Shown piece by piece: positions 1 through 8,644 of a stretch of 64,000 nt of DNA. How positions within the stretch are numbered: the stretch's first letter is position 1; every line of letters begins with the position of its first letter. Origin of the DNA: Terribacillus halophilus (GTDB lineage Bacteria > Bacillota > Bacilli > Bacillales > Amphibacillaceae); assembly GCF_900101385.1 (NCBI RefSeq), contig NZ_FMZB01000008.1:62001-126000 (forward strand). The letters run 5' to 3'. Both the position numbers and the translations under genes were made by a program. The notes beneath the pieces were generated by a model. It was not told the DNA's origin. It was given only the letters and a program-made list of their open reading frames with translations, and ran no database searches.

Positions 1-184
1 AAGAGTCTTATATTGTAAAAATCTTTAACTCTTTGAAAATAGTCTATTCCCTCTTGCCATACGCTTTCAAAGTTCAATTTATCTTCATATTTCTTCGTTA
101 CATTATCTCCTTTGATGCTGGTTTCAATCCTTCATAGACTTCGATGACTTTTGAAGATTGATTGTACAGGCTTCCTCTTCTCAC
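1..184 (-). pseudogene. Possible minus-strand gene fragments at the left edge
   Basis: Two protein-like minus-strand frames abut here. One runs from about 184 to 98 (28 codons from a GTG without a ribosome-binding site, ending ATG TAA). The other is open from about 101 to the window edge, about 33 codons in a different frame. An AAAGGAGA motif lies just before the ATG TAA, where a small indel would join a proper start to the second frame. This fits either a decayed gene or the start of a gene that lies mostly outside the window. I recognise no family, and chance open frames are possible. Confidence 0.25.
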
Positions 185-271
185 GCATGTAAAAACTAGG
201 TCTTAAGAGATAATAAAGGTTATGATAGAAGAAGGAATTGATTTTCGGCTACACATAAGGAGAGATTGCTA

Positions 272-733
272 ATGACGCAATATTATTACATATCCTCACC
301 AAGAAAGCTTCCTGAGGGCGATTTTGGTGCAAAGCCTATATCAGAAGATAAGCCATATATATTCAGCAATGAATTGGATTTTACAAGTTTGTTTTTTGAA
401 AATAACTATGACTCGGATGAGAAAAAAAGATTCAGCTATGTTCCTAGCTTCCATTATAAGCACCAAGTCGCTGTTTATCACAATTTCCTTCCTATCAAAT
501 CCGAGGAAAGAGGTAATAATCCCATAGAAAGAAAGTGTTTGAAATTGTTCTATGACTATATAAGCAACGCTGTAGAGGAAAGTGGCATGATAGAATATTG
601 TACTTGCTGGAATGGAACGGAAGAGCGAGGGAATTGGACGAGGAAAACACTTTACTGGGGAGATGTCGAATCGCACGATGACCTTGTGTTGAACGATAGG
701 GAAATTTGTGAGATTGTGACGTGGAAGGGCTAG
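272..733 (+). CDS. Hypothetical protein, 153 aa
   Basis: The start is the ATG at 272, eight bases after AAGGAGA; a TTG six bases earlier is too close to that site. The product is soluble-looking, rich in Tyr, Glu and charged residues, with no signal peptide or membrane segment and a conserved-looking N terminus (MTQYYYISSPRKLPEGDFG). I do not recognise the family and cannot assign a function. It stands alone: the next gene, on the other strand, ends about 100 bases downstream. Coding is supported by the ribosome-binding site and uninterrupted frame. Confidence 0.6.
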   Translation: MTQYYYISSPRKLPEGDFGAKPISEDKPYIFSNELDFTSLFFENNYDSDEKKRFSYVPSFHYKHQVAVYHNFLPIKSEERGNNPIERKCLKLFYDYISNAVEESGMIEYCTCWNGTEERGNWTRKTLYWGDVESHDDLVLNDREICEIVTWKG

Positions 734-832
734 CGAAGGCAGTGGCTATAGTGTGCAGAACTATTAATGATCTTCAGTAGTCCATCTAGAACACCGTTTT
801 CACAAATTCTTTTTGCGTAGCAGGATAACCCA

Positions 833-1096
833 TTAGCCGAACTCGGATTTTACGATTCGTTCTAATTCTGATTTATACTTTTGGAGGTTGATGTCTTCAG
901 CATATTCCGTAATTTTGGCTCTCACAGCTAGATTCGTTAAAAATACAGATCTATGCTCTTTCATCAAGCTACGGAACCATTCTAGCTTTTTTAGTGTCTT
1001 TAGATTTTTTTTGTATCTTTTGCCTTTCCGGGAGGGGATTAAATTTTCAATAAATAACATTGCCAATTCCCCTAAAATCTCTAAGAGAAAATTCAT
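833..1096 (-). CDS. Hypothetical small basic protein, 87 aa
   Basis: The start is the ATG at 1096, behind AAAGGAATG at a normal distance; a longer frame to 1168 lacks a ribosome-binding site. The N terminus has a short hydrophobic stretch (about residues 1-16), followed by a Lys/Arg-rich helical region and an acidic-basic C terminus. This could be a membrane-proximal peptide, but no family is recognised. About 250 bases separate it from the frataxin-like gene, and I see no clear signal in that gap. Confidence 0.45.
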   Translation of the reverse strand: MNFLLEILGELAMLFIENLIPSRKGKRYKKNLKTLKKLEWFRSLMKEHRSVFLTNLAVRAKITEYAEDINLQKYKSELERIVKSEFG

Positions 1097-1349
1097 TAAT
1101 TCACATTCCTTTATACTTACTAGATAAAAAACCACTGCACTCATTTTAACATATTCGCGGATTTTCAAAAGGATAATATTACTTTATTGTATTAAATAAC
1201 CAAATGGAGAAGAAGTGTTAGGATGAGGTCGGCTTTTCTTTTTTATCGCTTGTGGTTATAGTAGTGATAGACCAACCATCTATCTCCTCATGGAGGAGGG
1301 CGCCAACCGTATTGATATTAATAAACTGCTATTGATAGGGGGAGATGAT

Positions 1350-1718
1350 ATGGAAGTATTTGCAGACTATTTAGCCAAGATCGGTAACCCAGAGCATCGA
1401 GCTCGTACGGAAGAAGTGCTCACTTGGGTAGCTGGGGAATTTCCGGATTTAGAGCCGAAAATTGCATGGAATCAACCGATGTTCACTGATCATGGAACCT
1501 ATATTATTGGCTTCAGTGTGTCCAAACAGCATTTGGCTGTTGCTCCGGAGAAGGCTGGGATAGATCGTTTTTCCGAGGAAATTGTCCAGTCTGGATATGA
1601 GCACACGAAGCAGCTGGTACGGATTCGCTGGGATGGTCCTGTTGATTACTCATTACTGAAACGCATGATCGAGTTCAATATCATGGACAAGGCTGACTGT
1701 TCTACCTTTTGGCGATAA
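1350..1718 (+). CDS. fra: Frataxin-like iron chaperone (Fra/YdhG, DUF1801 fold)
   Basis: The 122-residue protein matches the length and pattern of B. subtilis YdhG (Fra), a cytoplasmic frataxin-like iron chaperone reported to supply iron for Fe-S cluster and haem synthesis. The family core [11 protein letters not shown] followed by [18 protein letters not shown] is present in mid-protein, and the C terminus [10 protein letters not shown] is typical. The start is the ATG at 1350, a few bases after AGGGGGAG; an upstream in-frame ATG at 1290 has no such site and would add 20 atypical residues. It is a single gene, ending about 120 bases before the MFS gene. Confidence 0.85.
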   Translation: MEVFADYLAKIGNPEHRARTEEVLTWVAGEFPDLEPKIAWNQPMFTDHGTYIIGFSVSKQHLAVAPEKAGIDRFSEEIVQSGYEHTKQLVRIRWDGPVDYSLLKRMIEFNIMDKADCSTFWR

Positions 1719-1835
1719 TGAAAGAAATTGATTCCTAGTACAAGAGCCGAGACACCTCTTTCAAAAAGGGTGTTTCTTTGTTTAGTATGGTAATTTAAGA
1801 TACTTGACCTGCTCAAAGAAATAAGGAGAAAAAAC

Positions 1836-3044
1836 ATGGAACAATCCGATCAAATAAAACACCAATCGACTCGTGTCGGGGTCGTATTACTTGTATTAAG
1901 CATCTTGCTTGTCGGTGCTAATCTGCGTGCACCGATAACGGGGTTAAGCCCATTGATCGACAATATCCGTTCAGATACCGGAATCGGCAATGCTTCCACT
2001 GGTATGCTGACTACATTGCCTTTGATTGCATTTGCTGTTTTTGCACTCGTTGCGCCAAGAATTGCAAAGCGCATCGGTATTGAAAGAACTTTATTCGCGG
2101 GTTTATTTATTATTTCCCTTGGACTTATACTCCGCTCTTTCTCACCTGTATGGATGCTTTTTACTGGAACGGCATTGGCAGGAATCGGAATTGCTATGGG
2201 GAACGTACTGCTGCCAGGCTTGATTAAGCGGGAATTCCCCGAAAAAGTAGGCATGATGACAGGTGCTTATGCCATGACGATGAATGGGATGGCTGCACTT
2301 GCTTCGGGCATAAGTATCCCTCTATCTGAAGGACTAGGGCTAGGGTGGCATGGCTCTCTCGCTGTCTGGGTGCTGTTGGCACTTGCAGCCTTGATTGTAT
2401 GGATTCCGCAGCTGCGCCTTCGCGTCACTCCATCGATTGCCATCCCTGAAAGGGGGAAAGGATTGTGGTCATCTGGTCTAGCTTGGAAGGTTACAGGTTT
2501 CATGGGATTACAATCTTTGCTGTATTATATAATGATTACGTGGCTGCCTACCATACTCCAAAGTCAAGGTTTCAGCGAGTCGACATCTGGCTGGCTTTTA
2601 GCACTCACGCAGCTTTGCAGTTTGCCGACTTCCTTTTTGTTGCCGATTTTAGCAGGACGTTTAGCGGGACAAAGGCTAATTGTAACCATGATAGCTGTGT
2701 GTTTCGCACTTTCTTTCTCAGGGTTGTTGACTGGCATTACATGGGTAAGTGTTATTAGTGTTTTGTTATTCGGACTTGCTGGAGGCGGCGTTTTTAGCCT
2801 CGCTACGATGTTCTTCGTGTTACGTACGAACACATCCCAAGAAGCAGCAGAATTATCAGGTATGGCGCAGTTTGTTGGGTATCTGTTAGCCGCTGTTGGA
2901 CCAACTTTGTTTGGCTTGATACACGATATCACGTCGGGCTGGACAGTGCCCTTGGTATTATTGTTAGTGGTTGCTGCGTTACTGTGGAGCGTTGGTATGG
3001 GAGCAGGGAAAAATGTATCTATCAATCAGCGGCAAGAGAGTTGA
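1836..3044 (+). CDS. MFS transporter, CynX/NimT family
   Basis: This 402-residue, 12-helix major facilitator has the CynX/NimT (cyanate/nitroimidazole) signature near its N terminus, ANLRAPITGLSPLI, like B. subtilis YycB. A conserved Gly-rich patch with a MTGAYAMTMN motif lies around residues 140-155. It sits in the membrane and probably exports a small molecule; the substrate is unknown. The start ATG follows AAGGAG. A strong bidirectional hairpin separates it from the convergent aldo/keto reductase. The family assignment is firm, the substrate open. Confidence 0.85.
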   Translation: MEQSDQIKHQSTRVGVVLLVLSILLVGANLRAPITGLSPLIDNIRSDTGIGNASTGMLTTLPLIAFAVFALVAPRIAKRIGIERTLFAGLFIISLGLILRSFSPVWMLFTGTALAGIGIAMGNVLLPGLIKREFPEKVGMMTGAYAMTMNGMAALASGISIPLSEGLGLGWHGSLAVWVLLALAALIVWIPQLRLRVTPSIAIPERGKGLWSSGLAWKVTGFMGLQSLLYYIMITWLPTILQSQGFSESTSGWLLALTQLCSLPTSFLLPILAGRLAGQRLIVTMIAVCFALSFSGLLTGITWVSVISVLLFGLAGGGVFSLATMFFVLRTNTSQEAAELSGMAQFVGYLLAAVGPTLFGLIHDITSGWTVPLVLLLVVAALLWSVGMGAGKNVSINQRQES

Positions 3045-3053
3045 TCCAGTAGA

Positions 3054-3088
3054 AAAGGCAGCTAACATTAGTCGTTAGCTGCCTTTTT
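3054..3088. terminator. Bidirectional rho-independent terminator
   Basis: A 13-base arm (3054-3066) pairs perfectly with 3074-3086 around a 7-base loop, flanked by A-rich and T-rich ends. It can stop transcription from both the MFS gene and the convergent aldo/keto reductase. Confidence 0.9.
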
Positions 3089-3091
3089 GAA

Positions 3092-4078
3092 TCATTTCGG
3101 TAACGGTGCTTTAGCTGAAATCAGTTCTTTCTCAACCAACTCCTGCCAGAAATCGGCCGCAATTTCCTCTTTCATTGCTGCCATGTCTTCTTTCACCCGG
3201 CTCGGGCGAGTAGATCCGGGGATGACAGCTTGTACGACTGGATGAGCAGTCGAGAATTGAAGTGCGGCAGCTTTTAAGCTGACACCATGACGCTTGGCAA
3301 TTTCTTCTAATTGTTTGACGCGCTGCTTGATCTGAGCAGGCGCTTCCGCATAGTCGAAATAGTCGCCGCCGAGCAGTGCGCCAGAGTTATAAGGTCCGCC
3401 AACAACAATGCCGACGCCTTTTTCCTGTGCAGTTGGCAGCATGCGCTGCAATGCCTGCTTGTGCTGCAATAGTGTATAGCGGGTCGCTGACAGATTTAGG
3501 TCAGGCTGAACTTCTTCTAATTCCATTGCCACTTCGATCGGCTGGGTCGTATTCACACCGAGCCCCCAAGATTGGATGACGCCTTCCTCGCGCAGTTGCG
3601 TTAATACACGAAAAGCCCCTTTTCTCGCTTCATCAAACTTGGAAATCCATTCATCACCATGGAAATCCGGGGAAAGGTCATGTACATAAACAATATCAAG
3701 TCGATTTGTCTGCAAACGCTCTAAGCTCTGTTCAATCGAACGTTTTGTCGCATCCGCGGAATAATCTGTAACCACTTTATTTTTGCGAGCTTGCTTGAAT
3801 AGACCTTCCTTCTCTTCCTCTTCATCAAGAAGGTAGCGGCCTACTTTGGTGCTGATGACATAATCGACACGATTCTTTTGAGACAATACCTTACCCAGGC
3901 GAAGCTCTGCCAAACCTGCACCATAAAAAGGCGCTGTATCAAAGTAACGGATTCCTTCATCCCACGCCGTTTCAATAGTAGCTATTGCTTCAGCTTCCGG
4001 TACTTCACGGAACATATTGCCAAGCGGCGCCGTTCCCAGACCGATACGGTGGTTTAGTATTTTTTTAAAATCTGTCAT
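3092..4078 (-). CDS. Aldo/keto reductase (D-threo-aldose 1-dehydrogenase-like)
   Basis: This 328-residue NAD(P)-dependent oxidoreductase of the AKR fold has the catalytic tetrad Asp47, Tyr52, Lys78 and His133 all in place (FDTAPFYG, STKVG, YVHD). Its overall pattern follows the aldose or L-fucose dehydrogenase branch, including the inserted loop between the Lys and His strands. The protein is cytosolic and its true substrate cannot be read from sequence. The start ATG follows AAGGAGGA. It is transcribed alone towards the shared terminator at 3054-3088. Confidence 0.85.
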   Translation of the reverse strand: MTDFKKILNHRIGLGTAPLGNMFREVPEAEAIATIETAWDEGIRYFDTAPFYGAGLAELRLGKVLSQKNRVDYVISTKVGRYLLDEEEEKEGLFKQARKNKVVTDYSADATKRSIEQSLERLQTNRLDIVYVHDLSPDFHGDEWISKFDEARKGAFRVLTQLREEGVIQSWGLGVNTTQPIEVAMELEEVQPDLNLSATRYTLLQHKQALQRMLPTAQEKGVGIVVGGPYNSGALLGGDYFDYAEAPAQIKQRVKQLEEIAKRHGVSLKAAALQFSTAHPVVQAVIPGSTRPSRVKEDMAAMKEEIAADFWQELVEKELISAKAPLPK

Positions 4079-4175
4079 ATTGAAATCCTCCTTATTGCCG
4101 AAACTTGTTCTTATGTTACATTACCAATAGCTAAACTCGCTAAACAAAAGCTTGCAGGTACTGCTCACTAGTTAG

Positions 4176-4523
4176 TCAGTAATCACAGCTCTTCTCTTCA
4201 CAAGCTTCCTTATATTCCGGAAACCCCTCTTCAAGACTCATCGAACCAACTGTAAAGTCGTTGTTTAAGCTTATGGAAAAACCGGATTGCCCGTCATTGA
4301 CAGTTCCATCAACTTTCATGCTGCCCATTGGTGATTGATAGGGTTCTTCCAACTCAACAGATTCAATATTCCTGAAGTTATTTTCGACATAGCTTTTGGC
4401 TGCCGCTTCTGCCTTTGCGATTGTTTCTTCATCATAAGAATTATCACCCCGGATTGCCAGACATCCTCCTATTAGGGTAAAACAAATAAAGCAAGTTATT
4501 GCAAATACACGTGTTTTTCTCAT
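4176..4523 (-). CDS. Small secreted lipoprotein, DUF1433-like
   Basis: The start is the ATG at 4523 behind GAGGTG; the frame stays open to 4646 but has no ribosome-binding site there. The 115-residue product begins with a basic N terminus, a hydrophobic helix and the lipobox LIGGC, so it should be lipid-anchored on the outer face of the membrane. The mature part has an acidic helix followed by SPMGSMKVDGTVND and a short acidic C-terminal domain. This resembles the DUF1433 lipoproteins of Bacillaceae, whose function is unknown to me. The family call is tentative; the lipoprotein call is firm. Confidence 0.7.
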   Translation of the reverse strand: MRKTRVFAITCFICFTLIGGCLAIRGDNSYDEETIAKAEAAAKSYVENNFRNIESVELEEPYQSPMGSMKVDGTVNDGQSGFSISLNNDFTVGSMSLEEGFPEYKEACEEKSCDY

Positions 4524-4754
4524 ATATAACACCTCGTAGATAATTGTACTAGTTGAGGAAGTGGGTTGTGAATCTATTATTTCTAAAGACCACTTCAGGT
4601 TCAGGGACATTTTATGGCGGCATTTATTCACAAATCTTATCTGCACATCCCTCTTTCTTTTCCGGAGAATATTTTATCTTCGGCCATTGTGGAAAATTCC
4701 AAAACCTCAGTTAAGTGGAAGGTGGTAAACAATGAAATGCGTGTTCTTAAACTA

Positions 4755-4798
4755 AAAAAGTGAGAATCCGCCCGAAAGGCTAGCGGTTTCTCTTTTTT
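4755..4798 (-). terminator. Rho-independent terminator
   Basis: The arm GAGAATCCGC pairs with GCGGTTTCTC (one mismatch) around an 11-base loop, with A and T runs on both sides. It lies just downstream of the minus-strand membrane-protein gene. Confidence 0.75.
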
Positions 4799-4804
4799 AT
4801 GTCA

Positions 4805-5692
4805 CTACTCACTCGTAATCGGATACAGCTCATACTTCCACTTATGCGTACATTCCTCCAGCATGTAGTATTGCCGTTCTTCGTTGCGTACAATACGGGA
4901 GCATTGCTGTCTTGGAATTGGGGCTTGGTCGTTGGGATTCTGCACTTCAATCCAGTATTGACCTGATAACGTGTCGTATCGTGTAACGAATATGTTTCCA
5001 TTGATGGATATTTCATCTCCGTCTGTTTTCTGTTCTGCCTTCTCGATAAATTGTTCAATTGTATTACTATCTATTAATTCGAAATCAGATGTGTTTCTAT
5101 CTATTGAATCGGGCTCGGGTGAAGTTGACGATTTCTCATCTAAGCGGGACGGGTTTAAGTATAGTTCCTTGATTCCGTCATTAGTAGAAAAACGAACGAT
5201 ATCTTCCCCGACCCATTCGCTATTATTCATGCCTAGTATATCTTCCGCCTGTGAACGTCCGGGCTTACCTGCATGCCGTACAAGAATGCGAATGGATTGG
5301 TCTCTTAGTTCTCTGCCGATAATGCCGAACTTAGTTTTATAAAAATTATAAGAATAGGTTGTTTCGCCGAGTGTGAAATGTTGATATTCTACGACAAGTG
5401 CTTGCTGATTATTAGGAGAAGTTATTTTTTTATAACTTGATTCTCCTATCAAGATGAAGAAAGCATGTACTAACATGATCGCAGTTCCTAGCAATACACC
5501 TGCAACGACTAGTAAACCATTGATTCTAGGATGACGAAAACCGATTATTGCTAGTGTAACAATATTGAGTGCAATAGGTATGAGATAACCAGTCGGTTTC
5601 AAGAAGAGAAAATAATAACCAATCAGATGCATGATAATTAGTAACAAGTCTATGGAACCAATGATGATGAGAAACTTTTTCGTTTTTGTCAT
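4805..5692 (-). CDS. Membrane-anchored protein of unknown function, 295 aa
   Basis: Three hydrophobic segments fill roughly the first 80 residues, followed by a large soluble domain of about 210 residues that is probably outside the cell. That domain contains Pro/Asp-rich linkers and a Cys pair near the C terminus. The preferred start is the ATG at 5692 (MTKTKK) behind GGAGAA; an ATG six codons upstream lacks a site. B. subtilis has loosely similar three-helix proteins with extracytoplasmic tails, but I cannot name a family. It is transcribed alone and ends at the hairpin 4755-4798. Confidence 0.65.
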   Translation of the reverse strand: MTKTKKFLIIIGSIDLLLIIMHLIGYYFLFLKPTGYLIPIALNIVTLAIIGFRHPRINGLLVVAGVLLGTAIMLVHAFFILIGESSYKKITSPNNQQALVVEYQHFTLGETTYSYNFYKTKFGIIGRELRDQSIRILVRHAGKPGRSQAEDILGMNNSEWVGEDIVRFSTNDGIKELYLNPSRLDEKSSTSPEPDSIDRNTSDFELIDSNTIEQFIEKAEQKTDGDEISINGNIFVTRYDTLSGQYWIEVQNPNDQAPIPRQQCSRIVRNEERQYYMLEECTHKWKYELYPITSE

Positions 5693-5819
5693 TGCGATTT
5701 CTCCAAACATAATTAGTCGATCTTTATGTATATTAACATAAATTTACATGTGTTAGGCTGGGGTCTTAAGATACATAGAGTAGGTGAGAAACCATGAGAT
5801 GAATACAGCAGAAGAAGAA

Positions 5820-5853
5820 AAACAACCATCCTCATTGTGACAGATGGTTGTTT
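5820..5853 (-). terminator. Rho-independent terminator of the beta-CASP gene
   Basis: An 11-base arm (AAACAACCATC) pairs with its complement across a 12-base loop. On the minus strand it is followed by a T-rich tract. It lies 13 bases past the stop codon of the metallo-hydrolase. Confidence 0.8.
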
Positions 5854-5865
5854 GGTCTCACATTA

Positions 5866-7212
5866 TCAATCCGACGCGGGCACTAACGTAGGCTGCCATG
5901 TCTCCAGTTTCTCCGGGTAATACACTTCCTGTTTCGGATCAAGCGGCTTGATCAGTTCCGGATGATGGCTATGCCAAGGTATGAGTACGCCGGGTTTTAT
6001 TCTATCGATGATATAAAGGATATCCTCGTTCTTGGCATGACCGGATACATTAAGAGATTGATAGGTGACGCCGAATCGATCTAGCAGCGCGTGCATCGTG
6101 CTGTGAGCAGGGTCAAACGATCCCAGCGGCATGCCGTTCGAATGCAGGTAAATGCTGCCCTTCAAATCTAGATCCAATAAGTTGTGGATAAGATGATAAC
6201 TGTTTTGCAGCAAGTAGTTGGCAGGGTTCTGATTGATGTCTGCAGCAGTAACACCTTTGTATTGCGTCAGCAGCTGTTCGGCAATCTTGCTATGTTTGCT
6301 GCTGTCGTCCAAGTAGATTTCAAACTTTGCATCAGTCAGGAACTGCTTAGCTAAATAAGCAGTCGGTACTTCCAATACCGGAGTTCTGTCGGTCAATGCA
6401 GCCATCTGAAGGAATGTATTGATTCTATCGATATTCCGGTGATAGATGTTGAATAGGCCTAACCCGTTTTGTTTGGGCAGTGAATCAATTCCAGCTGTCA
6501 GGATATCCGCTTCTTCAGCTGTTTCTGCATCTTTTGTATCTGGTCTGAACGTCGTACCTTCGATAAGCAATACATCGATATCTCTGGATGCCATATTTGT
6601 CAGCCAGCCCTCTGTATATTGCGGGTTTGCGCCATGCATGCGCAAGTCGCCGGAGTTCACGATCGTTGCATCAGGTGTTTCGATCAAGAAGGAGGAAGCG
6701 CCGATGATATCATGATCGACTTGATACGGCGTAACAGAGATTTCTCCAATTTGTATCTTTTGCTCATACGACATTCCGATTGTCTCCCTATGCACTGATA
6801 ATCCTTCGCCGACAATCTCCAGTGCGTCATAAAGCCGTTTCGAGCCTTCTGTCATGTGGATCGGAATATGGGGTGATAGTGTATCGATTGCTCCCATATG
6901 ATCCAAATGCAGATGGGAAATGAATACAGCAGTTTGATAAGATGATTCTTCCACTGGAAGAGGCGTTTTAATGGAGAAGCCATCCCCTGTCAATACTTCT
7001 TTACTGTAAATACCATCAATTGCTGGTATTGCTCCTAATTTCAGCATATCCAGTACATAGGACTGCTTGCGTTCTTTTGTATCAATGATAGCGTTAGCGG
7101 GATTATAAACAAGTCCGAAATCAAAGATGATCCGGTCGTTTCCATAAGTCACTTCTGCAATATTGCCGCCGATCGTGCGCAGCCCGCCCCAAAATTTGAT
7201 CGTTGTCTTCAT
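5866..7212 (-). CDS. Metallo-beta-lactamase / beta-CASP nuclease, RNase J-like
   Basis: The 448-residue protein carries the full zinc-hydrolase motif set: Asp31, HLHLDH (100-105), His167 and Asp189 (SGD). It also has the beta-CASP signature, with an acidic residue after the fourth motif (LLIEGT), VSGHA, and a C-terminal PWHSHH. This arrangement is that of RNase J and related RNA or DNA nucleases, but it lacks the extra C-terminal domain of RNase J (about 555 aa). It should act in the cytosol on nucleic acid; the substrate is not known. The start is the ATG at 7212 behind AGAGGTG; a GTG three codons earlier overlaps that site. A terminator separates it from the ABC operon upstream. Confidence 0.8.
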   Translation of the reverse strand: MKTTIKFWGGLRTIGGNIAEVTYGNDRIIFDFGLVYNPANAIIDTKERKQSYVLDMLKLGAIPAIDGIYSKEVLTGDGFSIKTPLPVEESSYQTAVFISHLHLDHMGAIDTLSPHIPIHMTEGSKRLYDALEIVGEGLSVHRETIGMSYEQKIQIGEISVTPYQVDHDIIGASSFLIETPDATIVNSGDLRMHGANPQYTEGWLTNMASRDIDVLLIEGTTFRPDTKDAETAEEADILTAGIDSLPKQNGLGLFNIYHRNIDRINTFLQMAALTDRTPVLEVPTAYLAKQFLTDAKFEIYLDDSSKHSKIAEQLLTQYKGVTAADINQNPANYLLQNSYHLIHNLLDLDLKGSIYLHSNGMPLGSFDPAHSTMHALLDRFGVTYQSLNVSGHAKNEDILYIIDRIKPGVLIPWHSHHPELIKPLDPKQEVYYPEKLETWQPTLVPASD

Positions 7213-7232
7213 GTCTGTCACCTCTGAAAAAA

Positions 7233-7253
7233 AAGCAGGGGATAACCCTGCCG
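7233..7253 (-). terminator. Terminator of the ugp-like operon
   Basis: On the minus strand a GCAGGG/CCCTGC stem with a five-base loop is followed by eight T residues. It lies ten bases after the binding-protein stop codon. Confidence 0.85.
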
Positions 7254-7261
7254 TTCATTTA

Positions 7262-8542
7262 TTATTGTAATTCAGCTTTCGCTCGGTCTTGTGCTTCTGT
7301 CAAACCTTCTTCGACAGACTTCATGCCTTGCAGGATGTAATCCATTTCTTCAAGTACAATGTTGCGCACTGCATCGCCGCCAGGAACACGGGCGATGAAG
7401 AAGCCGGCATCGAACTGTTCTGTACCTGCTTTATAAGCTGGGTTTTCTTCAAGGAATGTTTGATATTCTTCTGTATCCAATGCTGATTGACGAATAGGCA
7501 AGTAGCCGGAAAGCATGGACCATTCGGAAGTTACTTCCGGGCTAGTCAAATACTTCATGAATTCCCAAGCTGCTTTTTGTTCAGCTTCTTCGCTTTGGTT
7601 GAAAATCACGACGTCATTTCCGGCAAATGTTGTCGCTGCTTGACCGTCCAAAGTAGGAATCGGAGCAGTGGACCATTCAATGCCATCTTCCATAGCGCCA
7701 TCAACATGCGGAATGCCTGCAGAGGAACCAATGTACATCGCAACATCCCCGCGGCCGAATGGGTTCGACATGTACTCATCTTCACCAGCTGTCCGCGCGA
7801 TGCCGTCGTCAATCATGTCTTTGATGAAAGTCATTGCTTCCTGGCCTTCTTTGGAAGCAAATTGCGGTTCGCCAGTTTCCTCATCCATGTACGTACCGCC
7901 CATTTGTTTCAAGATGCCTTGGAACTCTGCTTCGTAGGAGTTCTCGAAGCCCATTCCGACAACGCCGTCCTTCGTTACCGTTTTTGCGACTTCCTGCAGT
8001 TCGTCCCATGTTTTCGGAACTTCCAGCCCATTTTCTTCAAGCAGTGTCTGGTTGTAGTAAAGCACGCGGGTACTCTTGCTGAAAGGCAGGCTGTAGTAAG
8101 TGTCATCCCATGTACTGGAATCACGGAATACCTCGATATAGTCATTCAATTCATCCTCAGACAAGCCGATTTCCGGATCTTCGATGAAGTCATTCAAGGA
8201 AGTGATGAACTTATTATCGATGTATTCTGGGATGACATTTGTTGTGGCTTGAGCCATGTCAGGCAGATTACCAGCTTTGGCTGCGGCCATGATTTTTTGC
8301 TGCAGATCATCATAGCTGCCTTGGTTGACGGGCTTGATGGTAATATCTTCATGCGCACTATTGAAATCATCCGCAAATTTTTTGATTGCTTCTTCATGCG
8401 GGCCGCTCATGGCATGCCAGAACTCAATTTCAACTGGTCCATTTGCGTCACTATCTCCATTGGCATTGGCACCGGAACTATTATTGCAGGCAGCTAAAAA
8501 GAGAACCAAAAATAAGGACAGGACAGCTATTACTTTTTTCAT
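7262..8542 (-). CDS. ugpB: ABC importer binding lipoprotein, UgpB-like
   Basis: This 426-residue family 1 extracellular binding protein has a lipobox with Cys19 (LAAC) after a signal helix. It resembles UgpB, the sn-glycerol-3-phosphate or glycerophosphodiester receptor: FWHAM near the start of the mature protein, PFSKSTRVLYYN in the middle and SGYLPIR before the C terminus. It is anchored outside the membrane and delivers ligand to the two permeases encoded just upstream. It is the last gene of the operon, about 100 bases after the second permease, with its own strong AAGGAGGAAG site, as expected for an abundant receptor. The ligand is inferred from similarity; another phosphate ester or sugar is possible. 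Confidence 0.75.
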   Translation of the reverse strand: MKKVIAVLSLFLVLFLAACNNSSGANANGDSDANGPVEIEFWHAMSGPHEEAIKKFADDFNSAHEDITIKPVNQGSYDDLQQKIMAAAKAGNLPDMAQATTNVIPEYIDNKFITSLNDFIEDPEIGLSEDELNDYIEVFRDSSTWDDTYYSLPFSKSTRVLYYNQTLLEENGLEVPKTWDELQEVAKTVTKDGVVGMGFENSYEAEFQGILKQMGGTYMDEETGEPQFASKEGQEAMTFIKDMIDDGIARTAGEDEYMSNPFGRGDVAMYIGSSAGIPHVDGAMEDGIEWSTAPIPTLDGQAATTFAGNDVVIFNQSEEAEQKAAWEFMKYLTSPEVTSEWSMLSGYLPIRQSALDTEEYQTFLEENPAYKAGTEQFDAGFFIARVPGGDAVRNIVLEEMDYILQGMKSVEEGLTEAQDRAKAELQ

Positions 8543-8644
8543 ATTTGACTTCCTCCTTAAAGGGATTTGGTGTTTTTCACTAATGACTGTTACCGTGTTC
8601 TGCAGCAGTTTCCCTGTGCATCACCTCCAATAAGCGCTTCATGA

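Noticed and set aside
7487-8497. Long open frame (over 300 codons) on the plus strand inside the ugpB gene
   Set aside because: It is antisense to a clear lipoprotein gene, lacks a ribosome-binding site, and its translation has no recognisable domain. It is a by-product of codon use.
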